Assembly: GCA_963693365.1 (NCBI GenBank)
Contig: CAVNZM010000001.1
Location: 15,996,001-16,060,000 of the forward strand
Length of the DNA: 64,000 nucleotides
Reading direction: 5' to 3'
Source of the DNA: Amoebidium appalachense
Lineage: Eukaryota > Ichthyosporea
Under the pieces are notes generated by a model. That model saw only the letters and a program-made list of their open reading frames with translations, ran no database searches and had not been told where the DNA came from. The stretch's first letter is position 1; each line of letters begins with the position of its first letter. A program made the position numbers and the translations under genes. Positions 1-12,296 of this stretch are shown here, piece by piece.

Positions 1-141
1 ACTTTCAGACAGATCAAGTCTTTCAAACCTTTTGTGACTGTGAGCAAAATGATGATAGCTTTTTGGTGTTGCTTGGAGCACATCCAAATACACTTTTTTG
101 TGATGATGGACTGGCTCTTCCCCCCTCTCCCTCCCCTCCCC

Positions 142-312
142 AAAACGCAATTGATGACTTGGGCCCTCCCTGAGGATGGGCTCTGCTTATGACGCATACT
201 GTGCGCATGGCTGATGTTGCATACTTGAATGTTTGCCCTTGCAGGTGTCCTGCACCATGCTTCTCATCATGTATGCGTACTTCGTACCGTGTTGCGCATT
301 CAAACCCCCCCC
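142..312 (+). repeat. Dispersed repeat family A, copy 1
   Basis: It runs from 'GATGACTTGGGCCCTCCCTG' through 'GGGCTCTGCTTATG' to 'GCGCATTCAAACCCC', ending in poly-C. Copy 2 (600-778) is nearly identical. Further diverged copies lie at 10862-11012 (minus strand) and 29702-29800, with a remnant near 45385-45460. No coding capacity is visible and the class is unknown; a SINE-like or MITE-like element is possible. Confidence 0.7.
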
Positions 313-599
313 CCCAGTCTTCTTTCAGAAGTGTCTTTCAGGACAGACCACTGTGTGGAGACATCTTTACTTCCATGCAACCGGGCATGGTTGCTCTGTG
401 TCGTGCATCTGTAAGCACATACACATTTTTCGCTGCACTGCATTAGTTTGCACACACATCTTCACCGTTTTGCTCACCTTGCTTGCATAAGCCACCCTGC
501 TCGTCTTTGATCAAGACGGTTTAAGCCTCCCAAGTTCAGTTGATGCTGCTGTCTGAGCTGGAGCGCCGTATGTACGCGGGCTAAGGGGTCGAAACTCAG

Positions 600-778
600 G
601 AGCAATTGATGACTTGGGCCCTCCCTGATCAGATGGGCTCTGCTTATGACGCATACTGTGCGCATGGCTGATGTTGCATACTTGCATGAATGTTTGCCCT
701 TGCATGTGTCCTGCACCATGCTTCTCATCATGTATGCGTACTTTGTACCGTGTTCCGCATTCAACCCCCCCCCCCCCC
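600..778 (+). repeat. Dispersed repeat family A, copy 2
   Basis: This is a near-identical copy of 142-312, offset by about 452 bp. It is preceded by 'GGGGTCGAAACTCAGG', which matches the left part of the copies at 11.0 and 29.7 kb, so this copy extends further left than copy 1. It runs into a poly-C tract of more than 40 bases. Confidence 0.7.
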
Positions 779-791
779 CCCCTCCCCCCCC

Positions 792-822
<31 letters not shown>

Positions 823-823
<1 letters not shown>

Positions 824-1050
824 CCCTCCACTCCCCCCTTCCCCCTCCCCTTACAAGTGAGATTTGCTTGTGCGTTTTGCAATATGCCTTGTGCAATCTT
901 ACCCTCCTCCCCCCCCCCCCCCCCCCCCTCTCCCATCCCACTGTGCCCTCCCCCCCCCCCCCCCCCCTGCCCTCCACTCCCCCCTTCCCCCTCCCCTTAC
1001 AAGTGAGATTTGCTTGTGCGTTTTGCAATATGCCTTGTGCAATCTTACCC
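823..1050 (+). repeat. Tandem duplication of an ~80-bp unit, period ~145 bp
   Basis: The unit containing 'TTACAAGTGAGATTTGCTTG' and 'CAATATGCCTTGTGCAATCT' occurs at about 823-905 and again at 968-1050. The copies are identical by eye and are separated by poly-C. Recent duplication, perhaps slippage-driven, is likely. Confidence 0.75.
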
Positions 1051-1316
1051 TTCCCCCCCCCCCCCCCCCCCGGCCCCTCCGCCCCCCGCCCCCGGCTCTG
1101 TCCCCCCCCCTCCGCCCTCCGCCCCCCCTCCCCCCCCCCCCCCCCCCCCCCCCCCCCGGGAGCTCCCTGGGCTGGGTTCCCCCCGAGGCGCTCCCCAACT
1201 TGCTGACCGTAGAATGTTCGGGGTCACCGGGTAGGTCCAACCCCCCCCCCCACCCCCCACCCCCCCTTGTTGGGAAAGGAGGGACCCATGGCTTTGACCG
1301 GTGGGGTACTACGGGT

Positions 1317-1347
<31 letters not shown>

Positions 1348-1651
1348 TCTTCCATCTTTGAACTTGATCACCAAGTTTATTGATATCACTAAATAAGTTA
1401 TCATATTCCCTTCGTTTGGCAGCGCCCGATATATATCGATAATTTTTGATTAGGCCACTGGCAGATAGTAATGCCTTACAACCTTTGTTGTAGTAACATG
1501 GACACAACATAAGAGATAGTGCTTCTGCGACCGTCGTCACTAATAATAGTACCGTGTGCCATGATGCATGAGACGCCCGTGTGTGAAGTCCCCTCCCCCC
1601 CTCCGGATTTTCTCCTTCCCACCCCTCCCCTCCCATCCCACTCTGTGCCCT

Positions 1652-1702
<51 letters not shown>

Positions 1703-2025
1703 CCCTGTCCCCCCCCCTCCGCCCTCCGCCCTCCCCCCCTCCACCCCCCCCTCCCCCCCCCCCCAAAAAAAAAAAAAAAAAAAAACCTCCCGAATCCGGC
1801 CCGCCCATTCCCCTGCCCCTCCCCCATTCCCCCCCCCTCCTCCCCCCCCCCCCCCCCCAAAAAAAAAAATGATAATAAAAAATATAAATAAAGTAGTAAT
1901 ACTAGCAAAAGAAAGAAGCTTTGGCAAAAATGATAACCGCCACCACTTCTCAATGGCTGAATAAACCCACTGTTAGAAAGAACAATGAACACAATCTACA
2001 TTTTGATACCGTGACTGTCATAATG

Positions 2026-2031
2026 ACACAC

Positions 2032-2077
<46 letters not shown>

Positions 2078-2104
2078 ACACACACACACACGTACACACA
2101 ACAG
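2026..2104 (+). repeat. (CA)n microsatellite abutting a splice acceptor
   Basis: A nearly pure CA repeat with GTACA interruptions runs into 'CACAACAG', the apparent acceptor of the first EGF exon. A TG repeat (about 2368-2450) begins directly after the donor at 2365. Confidence 0.8.
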
Positions 2105-2373
2105 ACAAGATTGAAGGAACGTCCAGCGCCCACAACTGCGCCGTCAAGAGCACATGCACCAACACCGCTGGATCCTTCGCTTGTGCCTGCAACAGCGATC
2201 TCACTGGAGATGGAGTCAGTTGTGCATCAGCTACTGATGTGAATGAATTTACATTGGGACACACACGTGTAGTCCCCAGGCTACGAGCGTGAACACGGAG
2301 GGGTTGTTCACGTGCGCGTGCAACGGCGGTTACGCGGGGAGCGGCGTCACATGCACCGCTCTTGGTATGTGTG

Positions 2374-2422
<49 letters not shown>

Positions 2423-2789
2423 TGTGCGTGTTTGTGTGTGTGTGTGTGTGTGCACCAATCGGTCGACTAAATTTTGTTCCACAAGATAAATTTTCTTGAA
2501 CCTTGTACGGGTGTGTGTGTGTTTGTGTGTGTGTGTTGTGTGTATGTGTATGTGTGTATGCTCGTACGCACATGCATGGACGTGTGTGTGCGAGCCTGTC
2601 TGTCTGACTGGCTGGATGTCTGCTTGTGTCTGTCTGTGTGTGTGTTCCTGTCAGTCCGCCTGCCTGTATGCATCTGTCCGTCATGTATGTGACTGTGTCA
2701 GAATGAGTGCCTATGCACGCACGTCCTTGAATTAGATGCTGAGGGCAGAGATATGGAGTTGAATATAGGGAAGAATTGATATGACAGTT

Positions 2790-3125
2790 AGGAGGTGGTG
2801 GTGGATGTGAGGAAGAGGTGATGAATGTTTCGGCCCCGGGGGAGGGGGGGGGGGGGGGGGGGGGGGGGGATAGCCAGAGCAAGAGACGACGACTGGTAGG
2901 AGAATGTGATAGACACGAGGAAGAGGGGATGAAGTTTAGTAGGTGGTGATAGATACGAGGGGAAGGTTATGACTGTTTGATAGATACGAGGAAGAGGGGA
3001 TGAATGTTGGACTCCGGGGTCACGGGTGATAGATACGAAAAAAAGCCTGTTGAGAGGGTGTGATAGATACGAGATGATCACGTTGATGAGTGTTAGGAGG
3101 TCGTGATGGATATGAGAAAGAGGTG
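2790..3125 (+). repeat. Degenerate minisatellite, unit ~35-45 bp
   Basis: Variants of 'GTGATAGATACGAGGAAGAG' followed by 'GGGATGAATGTT' recur at least six times within the intron between the second and third EGF exons. Units differ by substitutions and indels, so the array is old. Confidence 0.65.
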
Positions 3126-3140
3126 CAGGCAAGTGGAAAG

Positions 3141-3177
3141 CCACGGCCATCTAGAAGGTGTTTCTAGATGGCCGTGG
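3141..3177. repeat. Perfect 16-bp-arm hairpin
   Basis: The left arm (3141-3156) is CCACGGCCATCTAGAA, the loop is 5 bases, and the right arm (3162-3177) is its exact reverse complement. Twenty bases of the structure (CACGGCCATCTAGAAACACC) recur at 57137-57156, so it is probably the end of a dispersed element. It is unlikely to be a local terminator. Confidence 0.75.
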
Positions 3178-3827
3178 TGGAAAGCATATCCAAACGGTGA
3201 TGGGAATCTGTACCAGTGCATATATACACTGCAACCACGCAAAGTGGTGACACTCGCGCCTTGGCATTGACACACACACATGCACATGATACACACGTGT
3301 CTACGTCACTCGCATCCGTTAAACAACCCCCCCCCCCCCCCCCCCCCCCCCCTCCCTTCTCCCTTTCTGCCCACCTTCAACCCACACAACCAGCACTAAT
3401 TACCGATATTTCCCACCCACCCACCCATCAGACCTCGATGAATGTGCCACACAAGCACACAACTGCATTGCGGATGCAACAGGTGCAAACACCAACGGGT
3501 CCTACACGTGCACGTGCAACGTCGGTTTCCCAAGGCAACGGGCTCACGTGCACAGACACGGACGAGTGTGCACTCAAGTCACACATGTGTGCTGTCAAGG
3601 CTACTTGCCAGAACGTTGATGGTTCGTTTGCTTGCCCATGCAATAGTGGATATATTGGTGACGGTGTGACATGCCAGGTTGACGGTATGTTGACTCAAAA
3701 TGTTTATCAAATATCACTCCCCCCCCCCTCCCCCACTTGACAACTCACCTCTTGCTCCCCCCCCCCCCCAAAAAAAAAATAAAAATAAAAATAAAAATAA
3801 AAAAATAAAAAAATAAAACGACACATA

Positions 3828-3868
<41 letters not shown>

Positions 3869-3869
3869 G

Positions 3870-3904
<35 letters not shown>

Positions 3905-4407
3905 TGGCATACACACAGTTCCACATCACCACCCAGTAAAGTTGCATGAACAAGGTGTAAAAATCGACAAGATGGACCAACAAAACTCTATCTTCTTCAA
4001 TCTCCCACGGCGGCCCCCCCTAAGATCTGTAAAGTGAGCAGTGCCACAGTGACGGTGGATGGGGGTCACCACTACCTGACTCCGAGTCCAATGCAGTCTT
4101 ACATCTGTCACCTTGGCCAGATATTCACTTAATTATCTTTGTCAATGAAAAAAGCTATCACGTTGCATCTGTGAAAACTTTCAAAGAAGAGCATTACTGA
4201 GCCCTTTCCCCTTCCTCCTCCCCACCCCGCCTCCCCTTCCCCTTCCCCCCCCTCCGCCTCCCTCCTCTCCTCCGGGCCCCTTCCCCACCCTTCCTCCCCC
4301 CTCCCCCTCCCTCCCTGCTCCCCCACCACCTCCCCCAACCGGGGGACCCCGTTGCACCCCCTCATCCGGTTTCCTTCAATCCCCACAGGCACGATCCAAT
4401 CCAATAG

Positions 4408-4770
4408 TGTGGTCACACCTGCTACTTCTCTCACTCCACGTGTGTCAGCACTACCGCACCCTTCAAGGCCCAAATGGGAAATGTGGGTATTCAGGGTTAT
4501 CTGTCTGCCAAGGCGCGTGTACTGTTTCCTGACGGAGATGCGGGTGACGGGGGTTACTGCCTTCAGGTACGTGTGTGTGTGTGTGTGTGTGTGTGTGCAC
4601 GTGTGGCCCAGTGGTGTGTGTGTGTGTGGGGGGGCGGGGGGGGGGGGGGGGGGGGGGGGTAAGGTGTGTATGTAGGGGGGGGGGGGGGAGGGGGGGCAGG
4701 GGGGTGAGGGGAGGGGGGAAGGGGCAAGGTGTGTGTGTGTGTGTGTGTGTACGTGTGTGTGTGTGTGTAC

Positions 4771-4817
<47 letters not shown>

Positions 4818-5558
4818 CTTATGTGTGTGTGTGTGTGTGTGTCTGTGCCCGGCAGGGTATCTGTGTTTGTCACAGTGTGTGTATGTTTGTTATGGCTGTG
4901 TTTGCGCGTCCGTATGCTGCGTGCGTGGAAGGGATTCCCCTCCCCCCCTCCCCCTTCTCCCCCCCCCCCCCCCCCCCCCACCCACCCTAGTACCTCACCC
5001 CACCCCCCACTCCAACCCACCCCACGGGTATTATTAAATCGCAGAAATAATGACACCCAAAATTTGAATTCAGGCTCCTAGACCATCACGTACATGGACC
5101 CCATTCGTTCATGGACATTGCATCTCTTCAGATTTATGATGTAGGATCATAAACCCACACAAACCACAATCACCCACCCATACCACCCATCCACCCACCA
5201 TCACGCTTCAGTGCTCACCCACCCACGAAACCCACAGGCCATGTCATTGACGTTTGGCCGCCAACAGTACAGCTGCAGCCACCCGCCCAGCAACCTGACC
5301 CTCTCCTATGACGGCACATCAACTCTCACCATCACCGGAACCGCTGTGCGCTGCACCGGCCTTTTTACCGCCAGTGAATGCGCCGCTCATGTTGCCAGCG
5401 GTGTCGGTGTATGCATCGTTTCTTTCTCGTATCCCGTTTCCGCCGTCAACGGAACACTGCGTAACATTGACCCGAACAATAGGGGTGGGGGCACGATCAC
5501 GTGTTTGACGGAGGCAGTGCAATACAGCGGGAAGCCCGACACATACACGTTGGCGTAG
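4408..5558 (+). CDS. C-terminal exons of the EGF-repeat extracellular protein
   Basis: Two exons join in phase 0. Exon 4408-4566 (acceptor CCAATAG|TGT, donor CTTCAG|GTACGT) encodes 53 residues, starting CGHTCYF and ending GDGGYCLQ. Exon 5238-5558 (acceptor CCCACAG|GCC) encodes [13 protein letters not shown]... and ends in TAG after YTLA. Several cysteines and a Ser/Thr-rich beta-strand-like pattern ([16 protein letters not shown]) suggest an extracellular domain that I do not recognise. There is no membrane segment or obvious anchor at the C-terminus, so a secreted product is likely. The intron between them is TG/G-rich at its 5' half and C-rich at its 3' half. Linkage to the upstream EGF exons is inferred from strand and position only. 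Confidence 0.5.
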
Positions 5559-6405
5559 TGATTCTGACACCGGGCACAACGCTGATATGGCGCTTGGTGA
5601 TTGGCTGTTTAATGCGTACTGCATTTAATGTCATGAAGTGGCTTGTCTCTCTTGGGGGTGGTTCACGTGGTTGTGCACGTGTAGCGCAAGTGGATATCAG
5701 TTTGAGAGAAACAAGATGCCATCCACACAGGCGGCGCTACAGTACTGTAACTCCTGAGATGAGAAGTGCACTGTTGTGACGCATAAAGGTGCACCCATGT
5801 TGAACGTGATTGGCTGGGAAATTTCAAAGTTTACTTAACTTAGTCACGGATCATTAATTGGTCTGGAGTAAGTAATTGAGAAAGGACATGCATATTGGTT
5901 GTTGTGCATATGCCAGGGTTGGGTAACAACGATAACATGAGCACAGGCTAAAGGCGATTACCCTGGGCTGAGCGTTTCAAATAGATAGTAAGTAGGACTG
6001 GCAAGTTCCCTGTGTTAACTTGACTGATTTTTAGCAAAACTACTATTAGCTAGGGTACAGTCGATGCTTACATACATAGTGGAAGACGGTAGTTCTCATG
6101 AGCTCCGACGGGGAACTTCCGGAAACAAAACGGGATTGAAAAAATAAACTCAAAATGAGCACACACATCATTAGTTGTTGTTTTGATACTTAGGCGGATC
6201 ACAAGGATAAACGCACAGCCAGTTAGTGCCGACGTTATTCTGGCCATGGTGTGACTTGCATGAGCTGTGTTCAGACATAGCACCGTATGGGACACACAAC
6301 CACATCTGCAGATATGACGCCCGGCCGAAGCTATCGTTTCTTTTTAAGTTTTGGAGCTCGTTGTATTGGTTCTGCGGTTTGGTATGTGACTGTACTGGGG
6401 GGTCT

Positions 6406-6436
<31 letters not shown>

Positions 6437-6571
6437 AGAAGGAGGGGAGGGGAAGGAAGGGAAAGGAAACGGGCGGAGGAGGAGGAGAAAAATGGAGGGA
6501 GAGGGGAAAGTGTCAGAAAGAGGGGGTGGATGGGGGGGGGGGTGGGAGGGGGGAGGAGGGGGAGGGGAGGG

Positions 6572-6608
<37 letters not shown>

Positions 6609-6754
6609 ACAGGTATTTCACGTTGCACGGGATATGCCTACCTTTTGTTTTAGCTTTTTTTATCATATTCCTAGTTTTTTTTAATTGCTTTTATTCTGAG
6701 TTTTTACGGTGCTGGATGACATATAATACCACATTTTTTTTTAATTTTTTTTTA
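5559..6754. other. Spacer, no gene recognised
   Basis: 5559-6380 is ordinary-composition sequence without a convincing ORF or repeat. 6400-6606 is dominated by poly-G and purine-rich runs. AT-rich sequence leads into the dispersed repeat at 6755. Confidence 0.6.
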
Positions 6755-6850
6755 TCCCGTTTTGTTCCCGGAGGTACCCCTGGGGGCCCTCAGGGGGAAC
6801 TACCGTCTTCCATCCAACACCGACAGTACTCTAGCTAGGGTGTCATATAA
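6755..6850 (+). repeat. Dispersed repeat family B, copy 1
   Basis: 'TTTTGTTCCCGGAGG...' through 'CTAGCTAGGGTGTCA' matches 34838-34935 with scattered differences. Shared blocks are TTTTGTTCCCGG, the GC-rich fold-back centred on GGGGGCCCTCAGGGGG, and CTAGCTAGG. Both copies are preceded by T-rich sequence. No coding capacity is seen. Confidence 0.6.
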
Positions 6851-6900
6851 TACCGCAACCAGGATTTTTTTTGCACCACCGCTAATAGAGAGTGTAACCC

Positions 6901-6914
6901 GCCTCCCTCCCCCC

Positions 6915-6953
<39 letters not shown>

Positions 6954-7082
6954 CCCCCAACACACACACACACCTGCCCACCGGCCCTCACAACACACCT
7001 TGCAACAAACAAACGTGACACGAACACACACACAGTCATACACACGCACGCACGCACACACACACACACACACACCGCACAC

Positions 7083-7115
<33 letters not shown>
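6901..7115 (+). repeat. Poly-C plus (CA)n block
   Basis: A run of more than 40 C at about 6911-6950 is followed by CA repeats up to about 7113. The opposite strand is G/TG-rich. No gene signal is present. Confidence 0.8.
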
Positions 7116-7344
7116 GTTGAAAAGAGCACTGTGACACCGGCTGTCTCACGAAACCATGCGTAGAACGTTTATAATGTGTGTTCGTGTGTGTTATGTGTGC
7201 CGCAAGTGTGACAGTGTCTGTGATTGTGAATGATTAATTGGTGCAAGTGTTTTTCAAGTGTATCACAATTGCATGCATGGTACAGTATCTCGCGTACTAT
7301 TTTAGAAATCCCCCCCCCCCCCCCCCCCCTTCCCCTCTAAGTCT

Positions 7345-7386
<42 letters not shown>

Positions 7387-7442
7387 CTCCCCCCCCACCC
7401 ACCCACCCTTCCCCCCTCTAGTCTCCGCCCCCCCACCCTAGG

Positions 7443-7532
<90 letters not shown>

Positions 7533-7623
7533 CCCCCCACCCACCCACCCTTCCCCCCCTATGTCTCCCCCCCCCCCCCTCTCTCTCTCCCTCTCTCTCT
7601 CTAGCTCTCCCTCTCTCTCTCTC

Positions 7624-7660
<37 letters not shown>

Positions 7661-7701
7661 CCCCCCCCCCCCCCCCCCTCTCTCTCTCCCTCTCTCTCTC
7701 T
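7345..7701 (+). repeat. Compound (CT)n / poly-C microsatellite
   Basis: Three main CT blocks (about 7345-7384, 7445-7528 and 7623-7658) alternate with C-rich segments containing CCCACCCACCC. The repeat 'CCCACCCACCCTTCCCCCCT' after two CT blocks suggests that the compound unit itself duplicated. Confidence 0.85.
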
Positions 7702-8760
7702 CCGGATCCGGTTCTAATAGTACGTTAGCTAGCAGGTCACACTTATTGATAGATATGCATCCGCGCGAGTAAACCGCCCCAAAGTTTCCCAACACATAAT
7801 ACACATACGAGCACTGGACACCAGAAACCAACCGATTACAACGCCAAGGCATGATCATCTTTGCGTTGTTATGTCACTAAGTCGTTCAGAATGGCGCTGG
7901 GCAACTCAATACTAGTGGCCGGGGCATGGCCGAGCGGTTCCGCGGCCCCTGCGCACGCAACGTTTTCGCAGCTCTCTACAAAGGGAGCCATTCGCTTGCC
8001 AAAAATAAGAACATGTGTGCATGAGTGTAAGAAACAGTGATATTTCATTATATTACTGACATAGCTACATAGGGTACTTATAATAAACTGTGTATGTCTC
8101 GCTGTATATGTGATAGTATGGTGCCGGTAGTCTGTAGCACTCCCAAAAAAAAAAAAAAAAAAAAACTTCTTGTCGGTCGTTTACAAAAATTCTTGGATAG
8201 CACCAACCTGCCTCATCGAGATCTGTCTTGAATGGCGCAGAGAACCGACCTCAGACGTCATCAAACCAGCCTAGAGATATGCATATGATATACCATTTAT
8301 ATAAATAGAAATAGATAGTCGATGGATATATGTGGGTCTGGAACTTGACCCCCGGGGGGTTCTTTATGTTTTCACAAGAAAAAAAAAGGTTTTCACAAGT
8401 ATTTCTTTTCTTTTGACTGGATTTATTCAAGTATTTCAGTTATTTTTGCAAAATTTGGAATTCTGAAAAAAAATTTACGTCAAAGTCGACTGCACTGAGC
8501 ACGTAGAACCACCTTATTTTTGTTTTAGCACCCCTCCTTCATTGTTTTCCAAAAAAGCGCCAAATTAGGGTCAATTAGTAAAAATCTAAATTTTCAAACC
8601 AAAATCTCAAAATGTTCCTGTGGTTTTGGGGGTTTACACACTTTTTATTGCGTGGACACTGCCGGAGGCCCAGCCACCTTCGACGGCCTACTGCGTTTTC
8701 CAGCACAGCCAATCAAATGCAGCCAGTGACATATGTAGGTTGCACCCTCGTTTCCCAAGC

Positions 8761-8796
<36 letters not shown>

Positions 8797-8879
8797 CCCC
8801 CGCCCCCGCCCCCGCCCCCCGCCCCCGCCCAAAAATTTCGAGGTGGGAAGGGGGGGGGGGGGGGGGGGGATTTTTTTTT

Positions 8880-8921
<42 letters not shown>

Positions 8922-9456
8922 ATCCGAGTCTGCAGTGTGCTTGCCATTAATTTACGGTGTCATTATTAATAAAACAGCTGCAGCATGTGAAAGTGACCTG
9001 CAATCACTTCTACACATTATTATTATGGTATTTTGACTACGTAATGATATCATAGGTATTAAAAAGGCGAATGTCGCATGCATGGATGTATACGTAGTGT
9101 GTGCTTGACGTGTATGTGGTTGCGTGTGTGCATGTTCATGTGTGTGTGCCGTGTGTGTGCATTGAATGTGACAGCATACTCTACATACACCGTGACATTA
9201 CAGTTAAACTGTAAGTAACATTACAATCATAAACTACCACTCTGACATGCTGAACATTACTGGAAGTTAAATGTTACAACTAACACCTAACAAACTGATT
9301 CTTAAGTTACTGTATTGACTAAGTCTTGGCATCATGATGCCAAATCCCATACTAATCGAACCTACTAGACATGCCCTACGTTTGCCACCTGACCCCAAAG
9401 CAGCTGGCAGCCACAATAACAATTAGAAAAATAAAAAACTACGTGGAGGGATTGGC
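7702..9456. other. Non-coding spacer between the EGF gene and the OTU gene
   Basis: It holds a tRNA A-box-like string (TGGCCGAGCGG, 7927-7937) without a partner B box. An A20 run lies at about 8145-8165, and a reverse-strand copy of the retroelement 3' motif at 8408-8427. A poly-C / (CCCCCG)n / poly-G / poly-T block fills 8762-8920. No exon could be supported. Confidence 0.6.
8408..8427 (-). terminator. Reverse-strand copy of the retroelement 3' motif
   Basis: The reverse complement is AATAAATCCAGTCAAAAGAA, identical to 15918-15937, followed by AAGAAATACTTGTGAAAACC. It marks the end of an unrecognised element lying to its right on the minus strand. Confidence 0.45.
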
Positions 9457-12102
9457 TCACTTCCACCTATTATCCGTGACACTAAAACTGAGCAGGCGGA
9501 TGCCAAAAGCGGTGACCAGAGCATACAACATGGCCTTGCACCTACAGCATTGCATGTAAGTATGACACAGATGGGGAGGGATTGCTAAAGTCAGTTGACA
9601 GACGCTACATTGTGCACTGGCTATCGTGCTCGGGTATGTGTGATAATAACTGGGGTGGAACGCTTGCGGATGGTGCGGGTGCTGGCTAGGGGGAATCACC
9701 CCAGACTGTTGGGTGCTTTGGAATTCATCCGCCGAATCGGTTGACGAACTGGTGGGATCATGCTCCTGAGGGGCAACACCTGTGTTGGTGCTTGCACGTG
9801 AAAGGCCGCTGGGCTTGGCCTTCTTTGACGGGGCAGTCTGTGAATTACTCTGTGACTTCAGCCCACGTTTCGTGTTTCGTGCTCTCTCGCTTGCTTTCTC
9901 CGTAACTGTCCTAGCAGCGGCTTCCTTAGCCCTCGCGATTTCCTCCCTCACCTCGGCGGCCACCTGACTACGCAAACGTCTTTCCTTCTCAATGTGTTCT
10001 ATTTTTGACTTGATTTGTTTCAATGTTTTGGAAAGGATGGCATCCAGCCCCACACCCTCCTCGTTGCCCTCCAATGCTGCATGGTAATGTGCAAATATGT
10101 CCTCCTCTGTTGCCGGCAACTTTTGTTCCGCAAGCGAAATAACAATACTTTCAATCAACGCGGTCTCCGCATCCGACCATCTACCCGAACGTACCTCCTC
10201 GCCCACAGACACATAATACTCCAAACCATTCTGATCTGTGGTTCGTGTTTGCGTGAATCGTGCGCGCCGCCTTTGCGTTGGAACCGTGGCAGTGGCCTTG
10301 CCCCTGGTGGCTGTTGTGTTGGCCGTATGGGTGGTGTTGGACCCATCACCACTTCTCAGGGAAAGGTTCCCCCCTTCGCCGGATAAATGCAGCTGCATGG
10401 TAGACGGGCGACCTGGACGGTTTGGCTCTGGCCGCTGTCCATGACTGCATGTGTATGTGCGTTTGTGTGTGCGTGTGAATGCGCGTGCACGTGTACACAT
10501 GTGTGTTTGTGTGTGCGTGCGCACACGTGCTCTGTGGGTGCGTGCGTGCGTGGATTCGTGCACCTGTGCATCTATCCACACACGTGTATGCATGGACCAT
10601 GATGCGCGGATGCATTGTGTGTGTGTGTGTGTGTGTGTTTGGGGGGGGGGGGGGGGGGGGGGGGGGAGGGGCTGTGTGTGTGCGTGCACACGTGCATGCG
10701 TGTGTGTGTTTAAGTTTGTGTATGGTGTGCGGGTGTGCAGGTGGTGAGCAGTGGGGAAGGTGGGGGGAGGAGGAGGGGTTAGACATCATGAAACGACGGA
10801 TACAGGAGGGGGAGGGGGATTGGGAGAGGGGGCTTTTCTTTCCCCTCCCGGGGGGGGGGGGTTTTGAATGCGTCAAAAAGTACGAAGTACACAAGAACAA
10901 ACGGATAACACGATGCAGAATGCAAGCCATACATAAAGAGTATGCATAATAAGCAGAGCCCATCCTCAGGGGGGCCCACGTCATCCACAGTACCCGAGTT
11001 TCGACCTATTCCCCTCGGGGGGGGAGAGAGGGGGAAAGGGGGGGGGGGGGGGGGGGAATAAAGAGAGGGACAAGCAGAAATACCTGGATTTGGCCAAGTT
11101 AAGGTTTCGATTATAAAGTACCAAGTGTGGGCAAATAGAGGATGCAAAAGAAGAAAAGTAGCAAATGCATATCATACGGCTCACCTGTTGCCACAATTCT
11201 CACACCTGCATGCCTGGGTGCATGCCCGCTTGTTCTTTGCGCATATGCAACGCTCATGCCCATCGTATGCCTGCACTTTTCCCCCGCCGTTCTTAAAACC
11301 ACAAAAAAAACGTGTTCTATCCTTACTGTTTCTATTACAGCTGCAGCCCTTGGCGGGCAACCCACCGAACGTGTCAGTTGTGTTAGCGTTAGACGCCAAC
11401 TCCGTCGAGTTTTCCGTGTCAACTGAGTGTGATGTCTGTGTTTGGTTGTTGTCCGAGATTTTGTTCGCATGCGACAAGCGAGGTATTACCACTGAGTAAT
11501 GATCTGCTGCACCGTTAAGTGATACGGGTATGGCAATGTTGGGTTCGATGACGGTGGGTGGAGTGACCGCAACTACACCGTGATTGGCAATCGTGCTAAA
11601 AATGGTTATTGGTATGCGGAGTGCGTTGGCTAAGCCCAGCACCATCGCGTCACCGGCTGCAGAAGCAAAATGGGCGCGCCGAGGACAGCGGAAATCATCA
11701 GCTACGTATGCGAGGGTCACCCTTGAAAGGAATCCTTGGTATTCTGCTAGATTTCGCCGCCATTCGTTTACCATTAGTTCGCGTAGCCGTCCAATCGCCT
11801 CTATAGGCTCCATATTAGCTGTAAACCCCAATGTGTTGAGGTGTTCACGGGTAGCTACATGACCGCTTTGTAGATACTGATTGATATAATGCCACACCGA
11901 ATGAAACAAACAGTTGCCGTCAGCGGGTGTTTCCATAAGCTCCATTCTCCAGGCACCCAGAATTTGAAGAAGGCGTTGTTGCTGGACCTCAGGTGGCCCG
12001 GATATGTCCCTGTGTTGCACATCACAAGGAAGAATAAGCAAAGACAAGAAGTGGGAGGGTGACGTAGGGCAGTGGTGGTGGGGTGGGTGACAGTGGGGTG
12101 GG

Positions 12103-12153
<51 letters not shown>

Positions 12154-12255
12154 AAGAGAGAGAAAGACAGATTATGGGGAAGGCGGAAAGGCCGAGGAGC
12201 AGAACAAGGGAAACCTTGGCGTGTGTGTGTGTGTGCGTGTGTGGGTGGGTTGGGG

Positions 12256-12296
<41 letters not shown>

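Larger units (their letters stand above)
1..2104. other. Repeat-rich non-coding stretch upstream of the EGF gene
   Basis: No credible exon is visible. The stretch holds two copies of a dispersed repeat (142-312 and 600-778), a tandem duplication (823-1050), very long poly-C runs (for example 766-822 and 1651-1701) and a CA microsatellite from about 2026. The long reading frames here are all poly-Pro or poly-Gly. Confidence 0.75.
2105..3684 (+). pseudogene. EGF-repeat exons of an extracellular protein, probably decaying
   Basis: Four calcium-binding EGF-like repeats can be traced: two in 2105-2364, and two in 3432-3684 (acceptor TCAG|AC, donor GACG|GTATGT). Repeat 4 (DTDEC...GDGVTC) has all six cysteines. 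Repeat 1 lacks Cys1 (IEGT instead of DEC). Repeat 2 reads Phe, Arg and Ser where Cys1, Cys2 and Cys3 are expected. Repeat 3 has Gly for Cys3. Two single-base frame breaks are visible: one in repeat 2 near 2260-2280, and one at 3529-3531, where an extra C breaks 'GF|QGNGLTC'. The upstream exons and start were not found. This family normally forms disulfide-bonded extracellular modules, so the losses suggest a pseudogene. Assembly error could explain the indels but not the substitutions. The exons at 4408-5558 probably belong to the same gene. Confidence 0.55.

Noticed and set aside
4018-4122. Possible extra exon of the EGF gene (ICKVSSATVTVDGGHHYLTP...)
   Set aside because: The composition is attractive, but there is a stop soon after and no good donor, and the acceptor CCCTAAG is weak.
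7920-7990. tRNA-Ser/Leu-like A box (TGGCCGAGCGG)
   Set aside because: No acceptor stem, no anticodon arm and no GGTTCGANTCC B box within 90 bp. At most a SINE or tRNA remnant.
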